This document shows, piece by piece, positions 16,414 through 26,400 of a DNA stretch of 64,000 bases. Each line of letters opens with the position of its first letter. Positions within the stretch are counted from its first letter, which is position 1. The stretch comes from Chryseosolibacter sp036402075 (GTDB lineage Bacteria; Bacteroidota; Bacteroidia; Cytophagales; Cyclobacteriaceae), in NCBI GenBank assembly GCA_036402075.1, contig DASWTP010000141.1, positions 7,783 to 71,782 of the forward strand, in the 5' to 3' direction. Below the pieces are notes generated by a model that saw only the letters and a list, made by a program, of their open reading frames with translations, did not search any database and was not told where the DNA came from. The translations under genes and the position numbers were made by a program.

Positions 16414-17769
16414 TTAGATACAATCTTCTTTCATACCAGGTATTGCGGCCTCCTCTAAAATTTCAGGTTCGCGATACTCAAAAATAAATCGTTCGTCCTG
16501 CTGCCACCAACCGTCTTCTTGCATAGCCGGATGTATAAACAACGGATCCACGGTAAGTCTTTGGATGTAGTCAGCAAGAGGTGTTCCCACTGCGACACCG
16601 GAGCTTACATCGAATGCACCCGACTCGTACAGCCCGCCAGCCTCCGTGAGTAACCGATTCCATCCATAGGACCCCAACATCGCCCAGGTAGTGAGCGCTT
16701 TAATATTGACGCCTTGCTGCAGGAGCTCACTGCAGGCATTGCGGATTTGTCCAAACCACCTCACCTGGTTGTCATAATCACAGTTTATATGGACCTCGGT
16801 CAGTACCATTGGCAACTTGTAACGCTCCCACGCTTCTTCGAGTAGGACTTTAATTCCTGATGGCTCGTTTAAGCGAATGCGAACTGCTTCAACGTCTGCA
16901 TATTTGTGCCTATGATTATGACCATGGGTGTGCGCTGGATAGCGAGCCAGGTTTTCATCGAGGTAGCGCTCAGAGGTAGCGTAGTAATCCAATCCAAGAA
17001 TATCCGGAGGGCACGGGTTCTGTTGAAGAAACGCAAGATCGTCCTGCGCTGCATACTTGGAAAAATATCTCCAAAGCGGGTGACGGTCATTCAATCTTCC
17101 ACAAAGGATATCGTACGTGAGCCATCGTCTTGAGTTTTCAAATTTCGCCTGGTACGCCATGAAGGGCGTGCTGTAGATCTTAGCAAGATCTTCGGTCTGC
17201 ACGAGCCTGGCTTCCGGGTTGATTTCTCGTATGGCGCGCATTGCCAGGACAATTGCCTTCATCTCGTTAAGCAGAATTGAGACGAAAGCCTTGTCATTGC
17301 GTTTGTGCGGATGCCAAAGCCCGTAAAGGCCGGCAAATCGTGCTGTCGTCAGGGGTTCGTTCACGGGAGTGTAATACTTCACCCAGGGATAGCGTTGCGA
17401 AACCTGCCTTGCAAATTGCTCGAGACCTGAAGCAAATTTGGCAGTGGCAAAGTTTGCATACTTCGGTCCGCTGCCATGATGGACAAATCCCACGATAGGT
17501 TCGATATTCTTCTCCCGCAGCAACTTCAGTGCACGATCGGTGGCGCTCCAGTCGATCGTTGCGTTCTGAGTCGGACAAAGTCTTTCCCAGATGACCGGAT
17601 AGCGCATCGCCTTGATTCCCAGCTGTGAAAATTTTTCAATGTCGTCTTCGATCCGATCATAATGACCCGAATACGCAAGCTGGTCAAAATAACGACTTTG
17701 AACCCGGTTATACGAACACTCAATACCGCCCCAGACCTCAGGTGTGTAGTTGATAGACCTTTTGTCCAT
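16414..17769 (-). CDS. GH1-like glycoside hydrolase
   Basis: Clan GH-A (beta/alpha)8 protein related to family 1 beta-glycosidases, 451 aa from ATG 17769 (MDKRSINYTPEVWGG). This start overlaps glf by 32 bases, a sign of tight coupling. The acid/base Glu is E138 in YTPVNEPLT and the likely nucleophile is E325 in VLTEVHIN. FDQLAYSGHYDRIEDD near residue 30 and a His-rich loop (THGHNHRHK) mark the divergent GH1-like subgroup, sometimes found fused to sugar-nucleotide reductases. No signal peptide, so it acts in the cytoplasm. Substrate not readable from sequence. Confidence 0.85.
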   Translation of the reverse strand: MDKRSINYTPEVWGGIECSYNRVQSRYFDQLAYSGHYDRIEDDIEKFSQLGIKAMRYPVIWERLCPTQNATIDWSATDRALKLLREKNIEPIVGFVHHGSGPKYANFATAKFASGLEQFARQVSQRYPWVKYYTPVNEPLTTARFAGLYGLWHPHKRNDKAFVSILLNEMKAIVLAMRAIREINPEARLVQTEDLAKIYSTPFMAYQAKFENSRRWLTYDILCGRLNDRHPLWRYFSKYAAQDDLAFLQQNPCPPDILGLDYYATSERYLDENLARYPAHTHGHNHRHKYADVEAVRIRLNEPSGIKVLLEEAWERYKLPMVLTEVHINCDYDNQVRWFGQIRNACSELLQQGVNIKALTTWAMLGSYGWNRLLTEAGGLYESGAFDVSSGVAVGTPLADYIQRLTVDPLFIHPAMQEDGWWQQDERFIFEYREPEILEEAAIPGMKEDCI

Positions 17770-18877
17770 TCGCGTGTTTTTCGGTTTTGTTTTGCGTAAG
17801 CTTTTCAAAAAGCGAAAGCGACTGTGCAACTACCTGGTCCATGTTATAATATTTATAGGTTGCCAGGCGACCCGTGAAATAGGTGTTCGTCATGGCATTC
17901 GCCAGCTGCTGATACTTTTTATAGATCTCGGCATTTTCTGGCCTTGGTATCGGATAATAGGGATCCCCTTCGGCCTGCGGGTACTCATACACAATCGAAG
18001 TCTTCGAATGCTTTTGTCCCGTCAGGTATTTAAATTCAGTGATCCGCGTGTAGGCATGCTCGTTTGGAAAATTGATCGTTCCGGTTGCCTGAAAGGTTTC
18101 CGTGTCATGGGTCTCAAACTTAAATTCAAGAGATCGGTAGGGCAATCTTCCGTAGCAATAGTTGAAGAAGCTATCGATCGGTCCTGTATAGATCAGATTT
18201 TTGTAAGGGATTACATCGAGAATCTCTTTGTAGTCCGTATTCAACATGATTTTGATATTTGGATGCGAAAGCATCTTCTGAAACATCCGGGTATATCCGT
18301 ACAGCGGCATCGCCTGATATGTATCTGTAAAATACCGATCGTCTTTGTTCGTTCGGGTGGGGACGCGCGCGGTCACTGACGCATCCAGTTCGGATGGATC
18401 AAGATCCCACTGCTTCCGAGTATAGTACTTGAAAAACTTTTCATAGAGCTCACGACCTACCTTGCTCACCACCACGTCTTCCGATGTTTTGACGCGATCG
18501 ATCTTTTCTGCCTTCGACTCGAAAAATGCTTCGACTTCGCTGCAGTTGAGGTTTAATCCATACAATTTGTTAATGGTAGTGAGGTTTATCGGTATGGGCA
18601 CGAGTTGCCCATCAACACTGCCTAACACGCGGTGTTCGTAGGGTCTCCAGGCTGTGAATTTCCCCAGGTAGTCGAATACCTTTTTTGAATTTGTATGAAA
18701 TATATGCGGTCCATACTTATGGATCAGAATCCCGTCTTTGTTGAAATAGTCATAGGCATTTCCTCCAATATGATCCCGTTGTTCTACCAATAATACTTTT
18801 TGGTCTCCTATAGATGCCAGGCGTTCCGCCAACACACTTCCAGCAAACCCAGCTCCTACAATCAAATAATCAAACAT
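17738..18877 (-). CDS. glf: UDP-galactopyranose mutase
   Basis: FAD enzyme (379 aa) interconverting UDP-galactopyranose and UDP-galactofuranose, the donor for Galf-containing glycans. Motifs: FAD-binding GAGFAGSVLAERLA at the N-terminus, IGGNAYDYF, KYGPHIFHT, and TRKQWDLDPSELD, with conserved arginines (RVPTR, GRLATYKY). The start overlaps the upstream glycosyltransferase stop by eight bases and the 3' end overlaps the GH1-like gene by 32. Glf next to a glycosyltransferase suggests the operon makes or remodels a Galf-containing glycoconjugate; the two cytoplasmic glycosidases are the unusual partners. Confidence 0.96.
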   Translation of the reverse strand: MFDYLIVGAGFAGSVLAERLASIGDQKVLLVEQRDHIGGNAYDYFNKDGILIHKYGPHIFHTNSKKVFDYLGKFTAWRPYEHRVLGSVDGQLVPIPINLTTINKLYGLNLNCSEVEAFFESKAEKIDRVKTSEDVVVSKVGRELYEKFFKYYTRKQWDLDPSELDASVTARVPTRTNKDDRYFTDTYQAMPLYGYTRMFQKMLSHPNIKIMLNTDYKEILDVIPYKNLIYTGPIDSFFNYCYGRLPYRSLEFKFETHDTETFQATGTINFPNEHAYTRITEFKYLTGQKHSKTSIVYEYPQAEGDPYYPIPRPENAEIYKKYQQLANAMTNTYFTGRLATYKYYNMDQVVAQSLSLFEKLTQNKTEKHANGQKVYQLHT

Positions 18878-20030
18878 ACGCTTGCTCCTTTATTTCATTT
18901 GGTTTTATCTCTTTATCGTGCAATTTTTTCGTAATAAGGTACATCATCCGCTGGAAGGTCTTGTCCCAGCTATTCTGCGAAAGAAACTCATTCACATGCT
19001 GCATCCATTCATCACGGTCATTATTCTCAAGCTCCAGTGATGCAACTCTTACAAACTCTTCAGGTGTTCCTGCAATGTTCACCAGGCCATTACGCCCGTA
19101 TTGGCGCAATACATCAGCTATTGGTGTTGATATAACAGGTTTTCCGGCTGCCAGATATTCTGGTGTCTTTGTGGGACTTATATATCGCGTTGATTCATTA
19201 TGAGCGAATGGCATCATGGCGATGTCCCATCCAGCTATATAAGAAGGCAATTCCTGGTAACTCTTCATTCCCAAATAATGGATGTTGGGAAGTTTGGGTA
19301 GCGCGTCAGGGCTGATTTTCGCTGTCGGACCGATCATAATGATTTGCCATTCAGGTTTTCGTTTAGCAATTCCCTCGATCAACGCCAGGTCTATACGCTC
19401 GTCAATCACACCGAAATATCCAATCCGCGGATAACCAATAGTGGCCTGATCTGCCGGATCAACGGTGTAATGACGCGCTTTAAAATAATGCTCGGTATCG
19501 ATACTGCTTGGAAAAGGATGCACATCGTGGTGACGTGTTTTCTTCGCTTCATATAAACTATATCCTCCTGTGAACACAATGTCGGCTTTTACCAGTAACT
19601 GGTTCTCACGATCTTTCAACGACTGCGGTGCAAACTTGAACGCAGAGAGTTCATCCATGCAATCGTAAACGGTAATCACAGGATTAAAGTGATCGCTTAT
19701 CGGAAGCATCATGGGCGTGTAATACCAGAAGAAGTACTGCGTAATGTTGTTGTCAATAAAAAACTTTGACAGCATTTCTTTTTGTATCGCGATGACTTCC
19801 TCTTCGGACATACCATTCACGAGGCGTGGCGTTACCACCGTTACCTTCTCAGCAGAGACGGAAACATCAAGAACATTTTCAACAGAATCAAAAAGTGGCT
19901 CCTCGACAAAAAAAACATTAAACTGTTTCGCAAACCTGCTAAGAAGGTGCTGCGGACGTTGGTAGACAAAATTCCAGCGCAGATGGGAAAAACAAACGAG
20001 ATGAGTTGCAGAGGTAGAAATGTTCGTCAT
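18870..20030 (-). CDS. GT-B glycosyltransferase (GT4/TuaH-like)
   Basis: 386-aa GT-B fold glycosyltransferase without membrane helices. The N-terminal half has the SHLRWNFVYQRPQHLLSRF signature of TuaH-like transferases; the C-terminal half has GYFGVIDERIDL, IMIGPT and the donor-binding segment SPTKTPEYLAAGKPVIST. It starts at ATG 20030, is the first gene of the minus-strand operon and overlaps glf by eight bases, so a UDP-Galf donor is plausible but not shown. A sigma-54-like promoter lies directly upstream. Confidence 0.9.
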   Translation of the reverse strand: MTNISTSATHLVCFSHLRWNFVYQRPQHLLSRFAKQFNVFFVEEPLFDSVENVLDVSVSAEKVTVVTPRLVNGMSEEEVIAIQKEMLSKFFIDNNITQYFFWYYTPMMLPISDHFNPVITVYDCMDELSAFKFAPQSLKDRENQLLVKADIVFTGGYSLYEAKKTRHHDVHPFPSSIDTEHYFKARHYTVDPADQATIGYPRIGYFGVIDERIDLALIEGIAKRKPEWQIIMIGPTAKISPDALPKLPNIHYLGMKSYQELPSYIAGWDIAMMPFAHNESTRYISPTKTPEYLAAGKPVISTPIADVLRQYGRNGLVNIAGTPEEFVRVASLELENNDRDEWMQHVNEFLSQNSWDKTFQRMMYLITKKLHDKEIKPNEIKEQAYV

Positions 20031-20060
20031 ATGGTGTTAGAATTAGCGATGGTGTTAAGG

Positions 20061-20075
20061 GCTATTCTCATGCCA
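20061..20075 (-). promoter_or_regulatory. Candidate sigma-54 (-24/-12) promoter
   Basis: On the minus strand this reads TGGCATGAGAATAGC. It has the invariant GG-N10-GC spacing and matches 9 of 11 defined positions of TGGCACG-N4-TTGC. The implied transcript start (around 20050) is about 20 bases before the glycosyltransferase ATG at 20030. A dyad lies about 70 bases upstream, where activator sites are usual. Confidence 0.45.
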
Positions 20076-20114
20076 CAGGTCATTCCTCCGCTTTTATGAC
20101 CAGGCAGTGGTTTC

Positions 20115-20132
20115 TGGGTAATTAAATACCCA
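20115..20132. promoter_or_regulatory. Inverted repeat upstream of the sigma-54-like promoter
   Basis: TGGGTA - ATTAAA - TACCCA is a perfect 6-bp inverted repeat with a 6-base AT-rich spacer, centred about 73 bases upstream of the predicted transcript start. Candidate enhancer-binding-protein site. Confidence 0.35.
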
Positions 20133-20197
20133 TGAAGATTCTATTAATTGATGTAAATACCGCGATTTTGCCGCTTGGTTCTACATTCGAGGCAGAC

Positions 20198-20228
20198 AAA
20201 AAAAAGCCCTCCGGTTGCTCCGGAAGGC
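20198..20228 (-). terminator. Intrinsic terminator after the DUF4142 gene
   Basis: Minus strand GCCTTCCGG - AGCAA - CCGGAGGGC (9-bp stem, one G-T pair) followed by eight T (plus-strand A run 20198-20205). It lies 24 bases after the stop codon. Confidence 0.85.
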
Positions 20229-20252
20229 CTCTTAACTCAAAGACAAAGTCAA

Positions 20253-20852
20253 TTAAGCATTGCTATCTTTAATACGATCGTGAATCGCTTCGAGTTGATC
20301 GCGATGGCTCTTCAGCGTTGGAAGCGTCTTTGTCAACCATGCTTTCAAGTCGGCATCTTCGGTCTTGTCAATACGCTTCTCAAATTTGTTGATCGATTCT
20401 TCATGGCGATCAATCATCTCCTTGCACCACTTCTTGTCGAAATCTTTTCCAGCTTCATCCGTGAAGCGCTCGGTCTTTCTTCTCGCTTCGTCATCTTCCT
20501 CAACCGGCACGCTGATGGACTTACTTGACGCAAAAGCTTTCAGTTCATTCAACGTCTTGGTATGATCAGCCACCAGCATAGCAGCCATTTTCTTCACTTC
20601 AGGATTTGAAGAATTGCGTGTTGCGAGCTGAGCAAACTTAATCTCACCATAATTCAGTTCAACGGTGCGGGCAACGAAGTCTGCATCGTTCTCCATGTCG
20701 TTGTCTTCAAATTTCTCATCGTTTGCTTCGTCAGCTTGCTCCTTACTGTCCTTGCTGTCGGCAGTAGCATCGTTCGTTTCCCGCTTGGCCTCATTACAAG
20801 CCAGCATTGACACCAGGGAAACAACTGTCAATATTCTGAAAATCCGTTTCAT
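20253..20852 (-). CDS. DUF4142 lipoprotein
   Basis: 199-aa envelope lipoprotein from ATG 20852 (MKRIFRILTVVSLVSMLACN); the lipobox SMLAC puts the lipidated Cys at residue 19. A low-complexity acidic linker rich in Asp, Glu and Lys (about 22-55) leads to a helical DUF4142 domain (about 57-195), with the family's start DADFVARTVELNYGEIKFAQ and the central MLVADHTKTLNEL. DUF4142 proteins are ferritin-like in predicted shape and of unknown function, and are common near stress genes. It is monocistronic with its own terminator and is divergent from the ligase gene. Confidence 0.88.
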   Translation of the reverse strand: MKRIFRILTVVSLVSMLACNEAKRETNDATADSKDSKEQADEANDEKFEDNDMENDADFVARTVELNYGEIKFAQLATRNSSNPEVKKMAAMLVADHTKTLNELKAFASSKSISVPVEEDDEARRKTERFTDEAGKDFDKKWCKEMIDRHEESINKFEKRIDKTEDADLKAWLTKTLPTLKSHRDQLEAIHDRIKDSNA

Positions 20853-21016
20853 AAAAATTGGTTTTAGTTTTTCCCTCATTTAAATGAAAAGTGTTCCAGC
20901 CAGTTTCTCGCTTCCCTCGCGCGAAAGTGCTGGTTTGATTGTGTAACCGCATCCCCATTGCGAGCGGCAGTCCGTTAACCACGGCCTGAAAATTTAAAAT
21001 TGCTCTAAAACGAATT

Positions 21017-22063
21017 ATGAGATCCGTTCGATCGAAGGGCAAAGAAAAGTTGACATCGTTTCATAAACCCATGCTCGCCACGCTCGGTGACCAGCCATTC
21101 AATGATCCTGAATGGATATTTGAAATCAAATGGGACGGTTATCGCGCGATCGCACAAGTCGGCAGCAGTGAGGTGCAGCTTTATTCCAGGAACGGCCTTT
21201 CGTTCAAGCCGCTATACCCTTCCCTTGCAGAAGCGTTGACGAAATTAAAGATCGATGCTGTGTTGGATGGAGAGATTGTAGTCTTTAATGAAGACAACAA
21301 ACCTGACTTTCAACAGCTGCAGCAATTCGGTGACGTGCAAAAAGGCAAGCTAATGTACTATGTGTTCGATTGCCTTTACGTTAAGGGAAAATCCATAATG
21401 GATAAACCGTTGCTTGAGCGAAAAGAAATCCTTAAACGCCTTTTGCCAGAGAACGAAATGATTCGTTATGCCGATCATGTTGAAGAAAATGGTTTGGATG
21501 TCTTTCAGCGAGTAAAGGGAATGGACCTTGAAGGTATGATTGCAAAACGGTCATCAAGTAAGTATAAAATCGGAACTCGAACATCGGACTGGCTCAAGAT
21601 TAAGAACCACAATACACAGGAAGCCATTATCGCAGGATACACTGAGCCGCGAGGTAGCAGAAAATTTTTTGGTGCGCTTGTCCTCGCAATCCAGCAGGGA
21701 AGTGAACTCGTTTATATTGGCCACACCGGTACTGGCTTCTCCGACCAAACATTGCGTGAAGTGTTTGAAAAACTGCAGCCACTGGTCCGAAAAAAGTCAC
21801 CATTCAGCAAGAAAGTCCCTGTGAAAGCGAATGTGACATGGGTGGCGCCAAAACTGGTCTGTAACATCAAATACTCGGAAATAACACAAGGAGGAATTCT
21901 GCGGCATCCCGTCTTTTTGGGCCTGCGCATTGACAAGAACGCCCGCGAAACAAATCAGCTCGATCAACCGATATCAACGAAACGTGTCATCGAAAAATCG
22001 CATCGAAAACCCGTTAAAAAAACGTCATTAAAGCCTAAGACCACCCTGAAGACGGAGAGCTAA
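21017..22063 (+). CDS. Stand-alone LigD-type ATP-dependent DNA ligase
   Basis: 348-aa ATP-dependent DNA ligase corresponding to the ligase domain of LigD. The adenylated lysine is K38 in FEIKWDGYRAIA; downstream are DGEIVVFN, the EGMIAKR motif and DWLKIKN, then an OB-fold domain (about 205-320) and a basic tail (KRVIEKSHRKPVKKTSLK). The polymerase and 3'-phosphoesterase domains of full LigD are absent, and no ku gene is in the window. It may work with separately encoded partners in end joining, or in single-strand-break repair. ATG 21017 is the first start and keeps the whole domain. Confidence 0.92.
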   Translation: MRSVRSKGKEKLTSFHKPMLATLGDQPFNDPEWIFEIKWDGYRAIAQVGSSEVQLYSRNGLSFKPLYPSLAEALTKLKIDAVLDGEIVVFNEDNKPDFQQLQQFGDVQKGKLMYYVFDCLYVKGKSIMDKPLLERKEILKRLLPENEMIRYADHVEENGLDVFQRVKGMDLEGMIAKRSSSKYKIGTRTSDWLKIKNHNTQEAIIAGYTEPRGSRKFFGALVLAIQQGSELVYIGHTGTGFSDQTLREVFEKLQPLVRKKSPFSKKVPVKANVTWVAPKLVCNIKYSEITQGGILRHPVFLGLRIDKNARETNQLDQPISTKRVIEKSHRKPVKKTSLKPKTTLKTES

Positions 22064-22167
22064 TTCAGGCAGTTTGGTGGATATGTACACAAAGCTGTAA
22101 CAGTAAACACGCAAAAACCTTACAAGCAAGCGTAATTGCATTGATACATTCTGTTTTTATCCTTCAA

Positions 22168-23442
22168 ATGCCTAACTTTCTGGCTCATTTACCCCGCTTG
22201 AAGACCTTACAAAAACTCCTTCTGCTGACGCTGGTGTCTGCACATCAGCTTTCACAAGCGCAGCCACGGCTTGAAAAAGGCCTGGTAGATCTTCGGCAGT
22301 ATGATTTCGCGGATAATGGCGCTTTTACCCTTGATGGCGAATGGGAGTTTTACATGAGCCAGCTCATCTCACCTGGCGATTTTTCAACGATTGGCGGAGA
22401 GCCCAAAGATTACGTTGATTTCCCTTCTGCGTGGAATATTTCTGCTGGCACTCAAAATTTTGGGTTTGCCACCTACCGGCTCACGCTCCAGTTGAACGCA
22501 AAGCAGTCACTCGCACTGCAGATTCCGCATTGTTATTCCAACTATACGCTGTGGGCAAACGGAAAGATCATTTCAGCAAACGGTGTTGTTGGCAAATCCC
22601 CGGATCAATCGAAACCGCAGTGGCTTCCCGCTACGGTAAATCTGCCCAGTGAGACTACCGTTTCACTTATTTTGCAGATATCAAACTTTCATCATGCTAT
22701 TGGTGGCATTCGCGAATCAATTCTGCTCGGGGACCGCGAGGACATGCACTTTCGCAAATCCGTCTCACTAACAAGCAACCTGGTATTGGTTGTAGGCCTT
22801 TTGGTCCTCGCTCTTGTTGCAGGGTTTGTCTGTATTCTATACAAGTCAAACGCGGTATTATTTTTTGCGTGCTTTACATTGGCATGGGGAGTTCGTGAAG
22901 CGTTCTCGAACCTCTACCTGGGCGTACAGTATATGCCTGATTTTCCCTGGGCAGCAGCGGTGAAGATTGAATACACGACACTTTTCCTCGTGATGATCTT
23001 TTCCATGCTTTTCATAGGCAGTTTGTTTAAGGAAGATGTGAACACCGTATTCAAATACCTTTTTTGTTTTTGCAACCTGGTTTTCATTGGCATTGCAGTT
23101 TTCCTTGATGCATCTGTTTATACCCAATTTCTACCAGTCTACCTTTCGTTCGCAGCTGCCTTGCTGATCTTCATCGTGTATGTGTTGATCCGCGCTGTTG
23201 TGTATGAACGACAGGGCGTTTGGCTAATCATTGCCTGCCTCTTCCTTGGTGTAATCATTTTTTCATATGACCTGATCTCGTACCAGGGACTAGCGAACTT
23301 TAACCCGATCATTATCAGCATTGGGTACCTCTCGATGTTTGCATTAATGTCTGTTGCCCTACTGTTCCAGGTAGGAATATTTAAACGTTCGGCAGCTACG
23401 AATATGCTGACCTATGACGACCTCTATGGAGGAAACAAATAA
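22168..23442 (+). CDS. 7TMR-DISM receptor lacking an output domain
   Basis: 424-aa membrane protein from ATG 22168 with a signal peptide (cleavage near SQAQ). The extracytoplasmic domain (about 42-190) is a jelly-roll of the 7TMR-DISM extracellular type, recognisable from LDGEWEFYMSQLISPGDF, probably binding a carbohydrate-like ligand. Seven hydrophobic helices follow (about 200-410). In this family the helices normally lead into a histidine kinase, cyclase, phosphatase or LytTR domain. Here the protein stops after about 18 residues (SAATNMLTYDDLYGGNK). Either it signals through a partner or has another membrane role. Its stop is two bases from the convergent gene's end. Confidence 0.82.
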   Translation: MPNFLAHLPRLKTLQKLLLLTLVSAHQLSQAQPRLEKGLVDLRQYDFADNGAFTLDGEWEFYMSQLISPGDFSTIGGEPKDYVDFPSAWNISAGTQNFGFATYRLTLQLNAKQSLALQIPHCYSNYTLWANGKIISANGVVGKSPDQSKPQWLPATVNLPSETTVSLILQISNFHHAIGGIRESILLGDREDMHFRKSVSLTSNLVLVVGLLVLALVAGFVCILYKSNAVLFFACFTLAWGVREAFSNLYLGVQYMPDFPWAAAVKIEYTTLFLVMIFSMLFIGSLFKEDVNTVFKYLFCFCNLVFIGIAVFLDASVYTQFLPVYLSFAAALLIFIVYVLIRAVVYERQGVWLIIACLFLGVIIFSYDLISYQGLANFNPIIISIGYLSMFALMSVALLFQVGIFKRSAATNMLTYDDLYGGNK

Positions 23443-23444
23443 TG

Positions 23445-26400
23445 CTAGTTGATGATGTGTACCCAGCTCTTGCACTCGGAATATCCCTCGACCTTAACAT
23501 CATAGTAGTACACACCTGACGCAAGCTCTTCATTCGGCCAGTTGTATTGGTAGTCATCATCATGAAAGAGAATTCTACCCCAACGATTGTAGGCGGTAAG
23601 TGAAACCTTGATTCCATACTGTGATGGCGTGACACCCGGAGTATCACCGAGTTGTACGGTAAGAAAGTCATTAATATCATCGTCCACTCCAGGCGTGATT
23701 ACATTGGGAACAACGATTCTGAACATCGGTATCTCCTCAATCTGTTCCACTACGCAATCCACACGATTGGTAACGAGTCGAACTTTGAAGACTCCTTCAT
23801 TCTCAAATTCGTGTGTGGTTTCCTCTTCATCGGAAGTTGTGCCGTCACCAAAATCAAAATATACAATGTCATCTGCCTCGAGACTATCGGTCGAGCTCTT
23901 CACGCCCAGCAACAACTTTCCACTGCACGATGACATGCGATTGAATTCAAAGGTGGGGTTGATACCCGGGATAACATTAAGCTTCACCGTATCCTTAGTC
24001 ACGCAACCAGTCGCTTCTGTGATTGTCACGAAATAGGAAGTTGTATCTTTGGGACTCACTACAGGCTGTCCAAGAGTTGAAGTAAAAGAACCGTCATCGT
24101 TTGTCCAAGAGTACGATGACCCTCCGGAAGCGTTAAGCCTGTATTGTTCACCAAAACAAATGTCATCATCGGCCGGGCCTTTGCCCACACGCCTGTCAAC
24201 GGTTACGTAAGTTGAGGTCGAGTCAATTCCTTTGCAAGTCCGTTCATCGATGATCTTCAATTTGACAAGGAAAGTTCCCTCCTTCTTGTACTCATGCACG
24301 AAGGCTGCCGTGTCGCGCCTTGAGTAAAATGTTCCATCGCCCATCGTCCATTCGTGTATTTCACCGCCAATACTTTTGTTTTCGAACATCAGCTTGTCTG
24401 GCATGCAGACATGGTTTTGGCCCGGGAAATTTCGTTTTGGGCTGTTTGTCCGGATAATCGCACGAAGCGAACTCAGGTCAAACTTGAAGGCCGCGTTATT
24501 ACAATTCGGGCTCGCGTTGGTTCGCGACCACGCGCCAGGTGTGGTTGGGAAATCGGATTTGGGAAACCCGGTTCCCGCACGGCAACCTGCACACACCGCA
24601 TGATAGACGGTACCGCGTTTATCAAAGCGACTCGTTCCGCCATCAACATGCGTAAACGACTGATTGCCCCCAAGAAACGTTCCGTAGAGAAACTTCTTAG
24701 CGTCATCGTATAGTACGATAAAATAAAAATCGTTTCCGCTGGTATTACGTTGAAAGGCATCGTCACTTACTTGCAGGCCAAGGCTGTTGGTATTCCATCC
24801 TCCAACAAATCGGTTAAGCACGCCACCCGCCCAACCGCTCATGTAGATAATCCCGCAGTCGTTAACGAGGAAGGCCGTGGGTGAAATGTCGGGTGTTACG
24901 CGCCCTGAGCCAAACACTGTAGAGAACTCTATCGCGCTGAGATCGTTTCTGAATTTCTGCAGAAACTGCCCACTACGAGGCTTGTTGTAAATTCCGGCTG
25001 TAATGGGAAACGAGGTCGAGGTTGTCTGACCGTACACATAAACTTCTTCGGCTGTGTTGAGGTCAAGGAAATACACCTGGTCGAACAGGTCACGTCCCGT
25101 GTAAGTTGCATTTAAAATCCGTTTCCCATCTGACTGTAGCTTTACCATCCACCCATCCACATCACCATTCCATGTACTGTCATACGCGTTCTTAGGAAAA
25201 TGAAAATCGCTATAAGGGAAATCTTCACTATTTGTTCCCCCCGCCACAAACAAGTTGTTGTCTTTATCTAGCTTGATCGAGTAAGCGGCATCGGTCTCAT
25301 CTCCTCCCAGGTAGTTGCTCCAGACGATTTGCGAAAGATCGGGAGTCATCTTCACGACAAGCGCATCGGTCAGTCCACCGTTGTATTCATCATGAAAGCC
25401 GTTCACCATCGGAAAATCCTCCGAAGCCGTCACGGAGCTAATGTAGACGTTGCCTTCGTTGTCGGTAATAACATCACCGCGAAGCTGGTCGCCATAGTTT
25501 TTCACGAGCTCACTTCCCTGGATATTCAAGCCATCGTTTTCGGATCCCCCGAGGTAAGTTGATGCCAACATCACGCTGCCATCGCGGTTAAACCGCGAGA
25601 TAAAAATATCGCAGCCTGCGAAGTATGAAACAACGTGATTATCCGCTTCTCCTCCCTGGAACTCTCTCAGGAAGGCACCCGCAGAAGTTGGAAAATCTGA
25701 CGAACTCGTTGTTCCGAGAACAATTAATTCTTCATTGCTGTTCATCACCAGGCTGTGCGGTGATTCTGGACCCGAGCCTCCGAGGTGCGTGGCATAGAGC
25801 AGTTTTTTTCCGAGCGAATCGTATTTCAGAATTCCAATATCCCAATCTCCACCGCTCAGTCGCTGGAAAGCACCAGGCGTAGCTGGAAAGGCTCCGCCAA
25901 GACTTTGGCTAGTCACCCCAGCCGAATAAAGATTTCCGTGCTCGCCCGGGGTTGCTGTGCTTCCCCAGTTGTCTGCTGTCGATCCTGAATACGTTGAAAA
26001 AATTAAAAGTGGGTCTACAATCAACTCGTAACAGGGATCGTAGCCATCAGGAAAACAAAACGTCACAAGGTCAACGTTCAGTGAATACGAAACATCTACG
26101 TGCACTTTCTTTCCATCAATAATCTGCCACGCTACCGGACGTTTTTCGATTAGATCACCGAGTGTTGTCTTGATGTAGAGGTTGCCGTTGTCGAGGAGCA
26201 GGTTTTCTGCACCTTCATATCGAACAACAATCTGGGAAGGATCCGACCAAGGCGATACAATGTAGTCGTATTTAAGGTTTTCACCGACTGAATATATTTT
26301 CAAACCGATGCCGGGGTAAATATCGTTGTATAAAATACCAGTGTAGCCGTAAGCATGGCTCGCCCACCGCTTCGGATCTTTGCCGAGGTAAAAATTCGAA

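Noticed and set aside
17750..18379. 209-codon plus-strand frame opposite glf
   Set aside because: It lies fully antisense to glf, whose frame has all conserved motifs; composition is that of a shadow frame.
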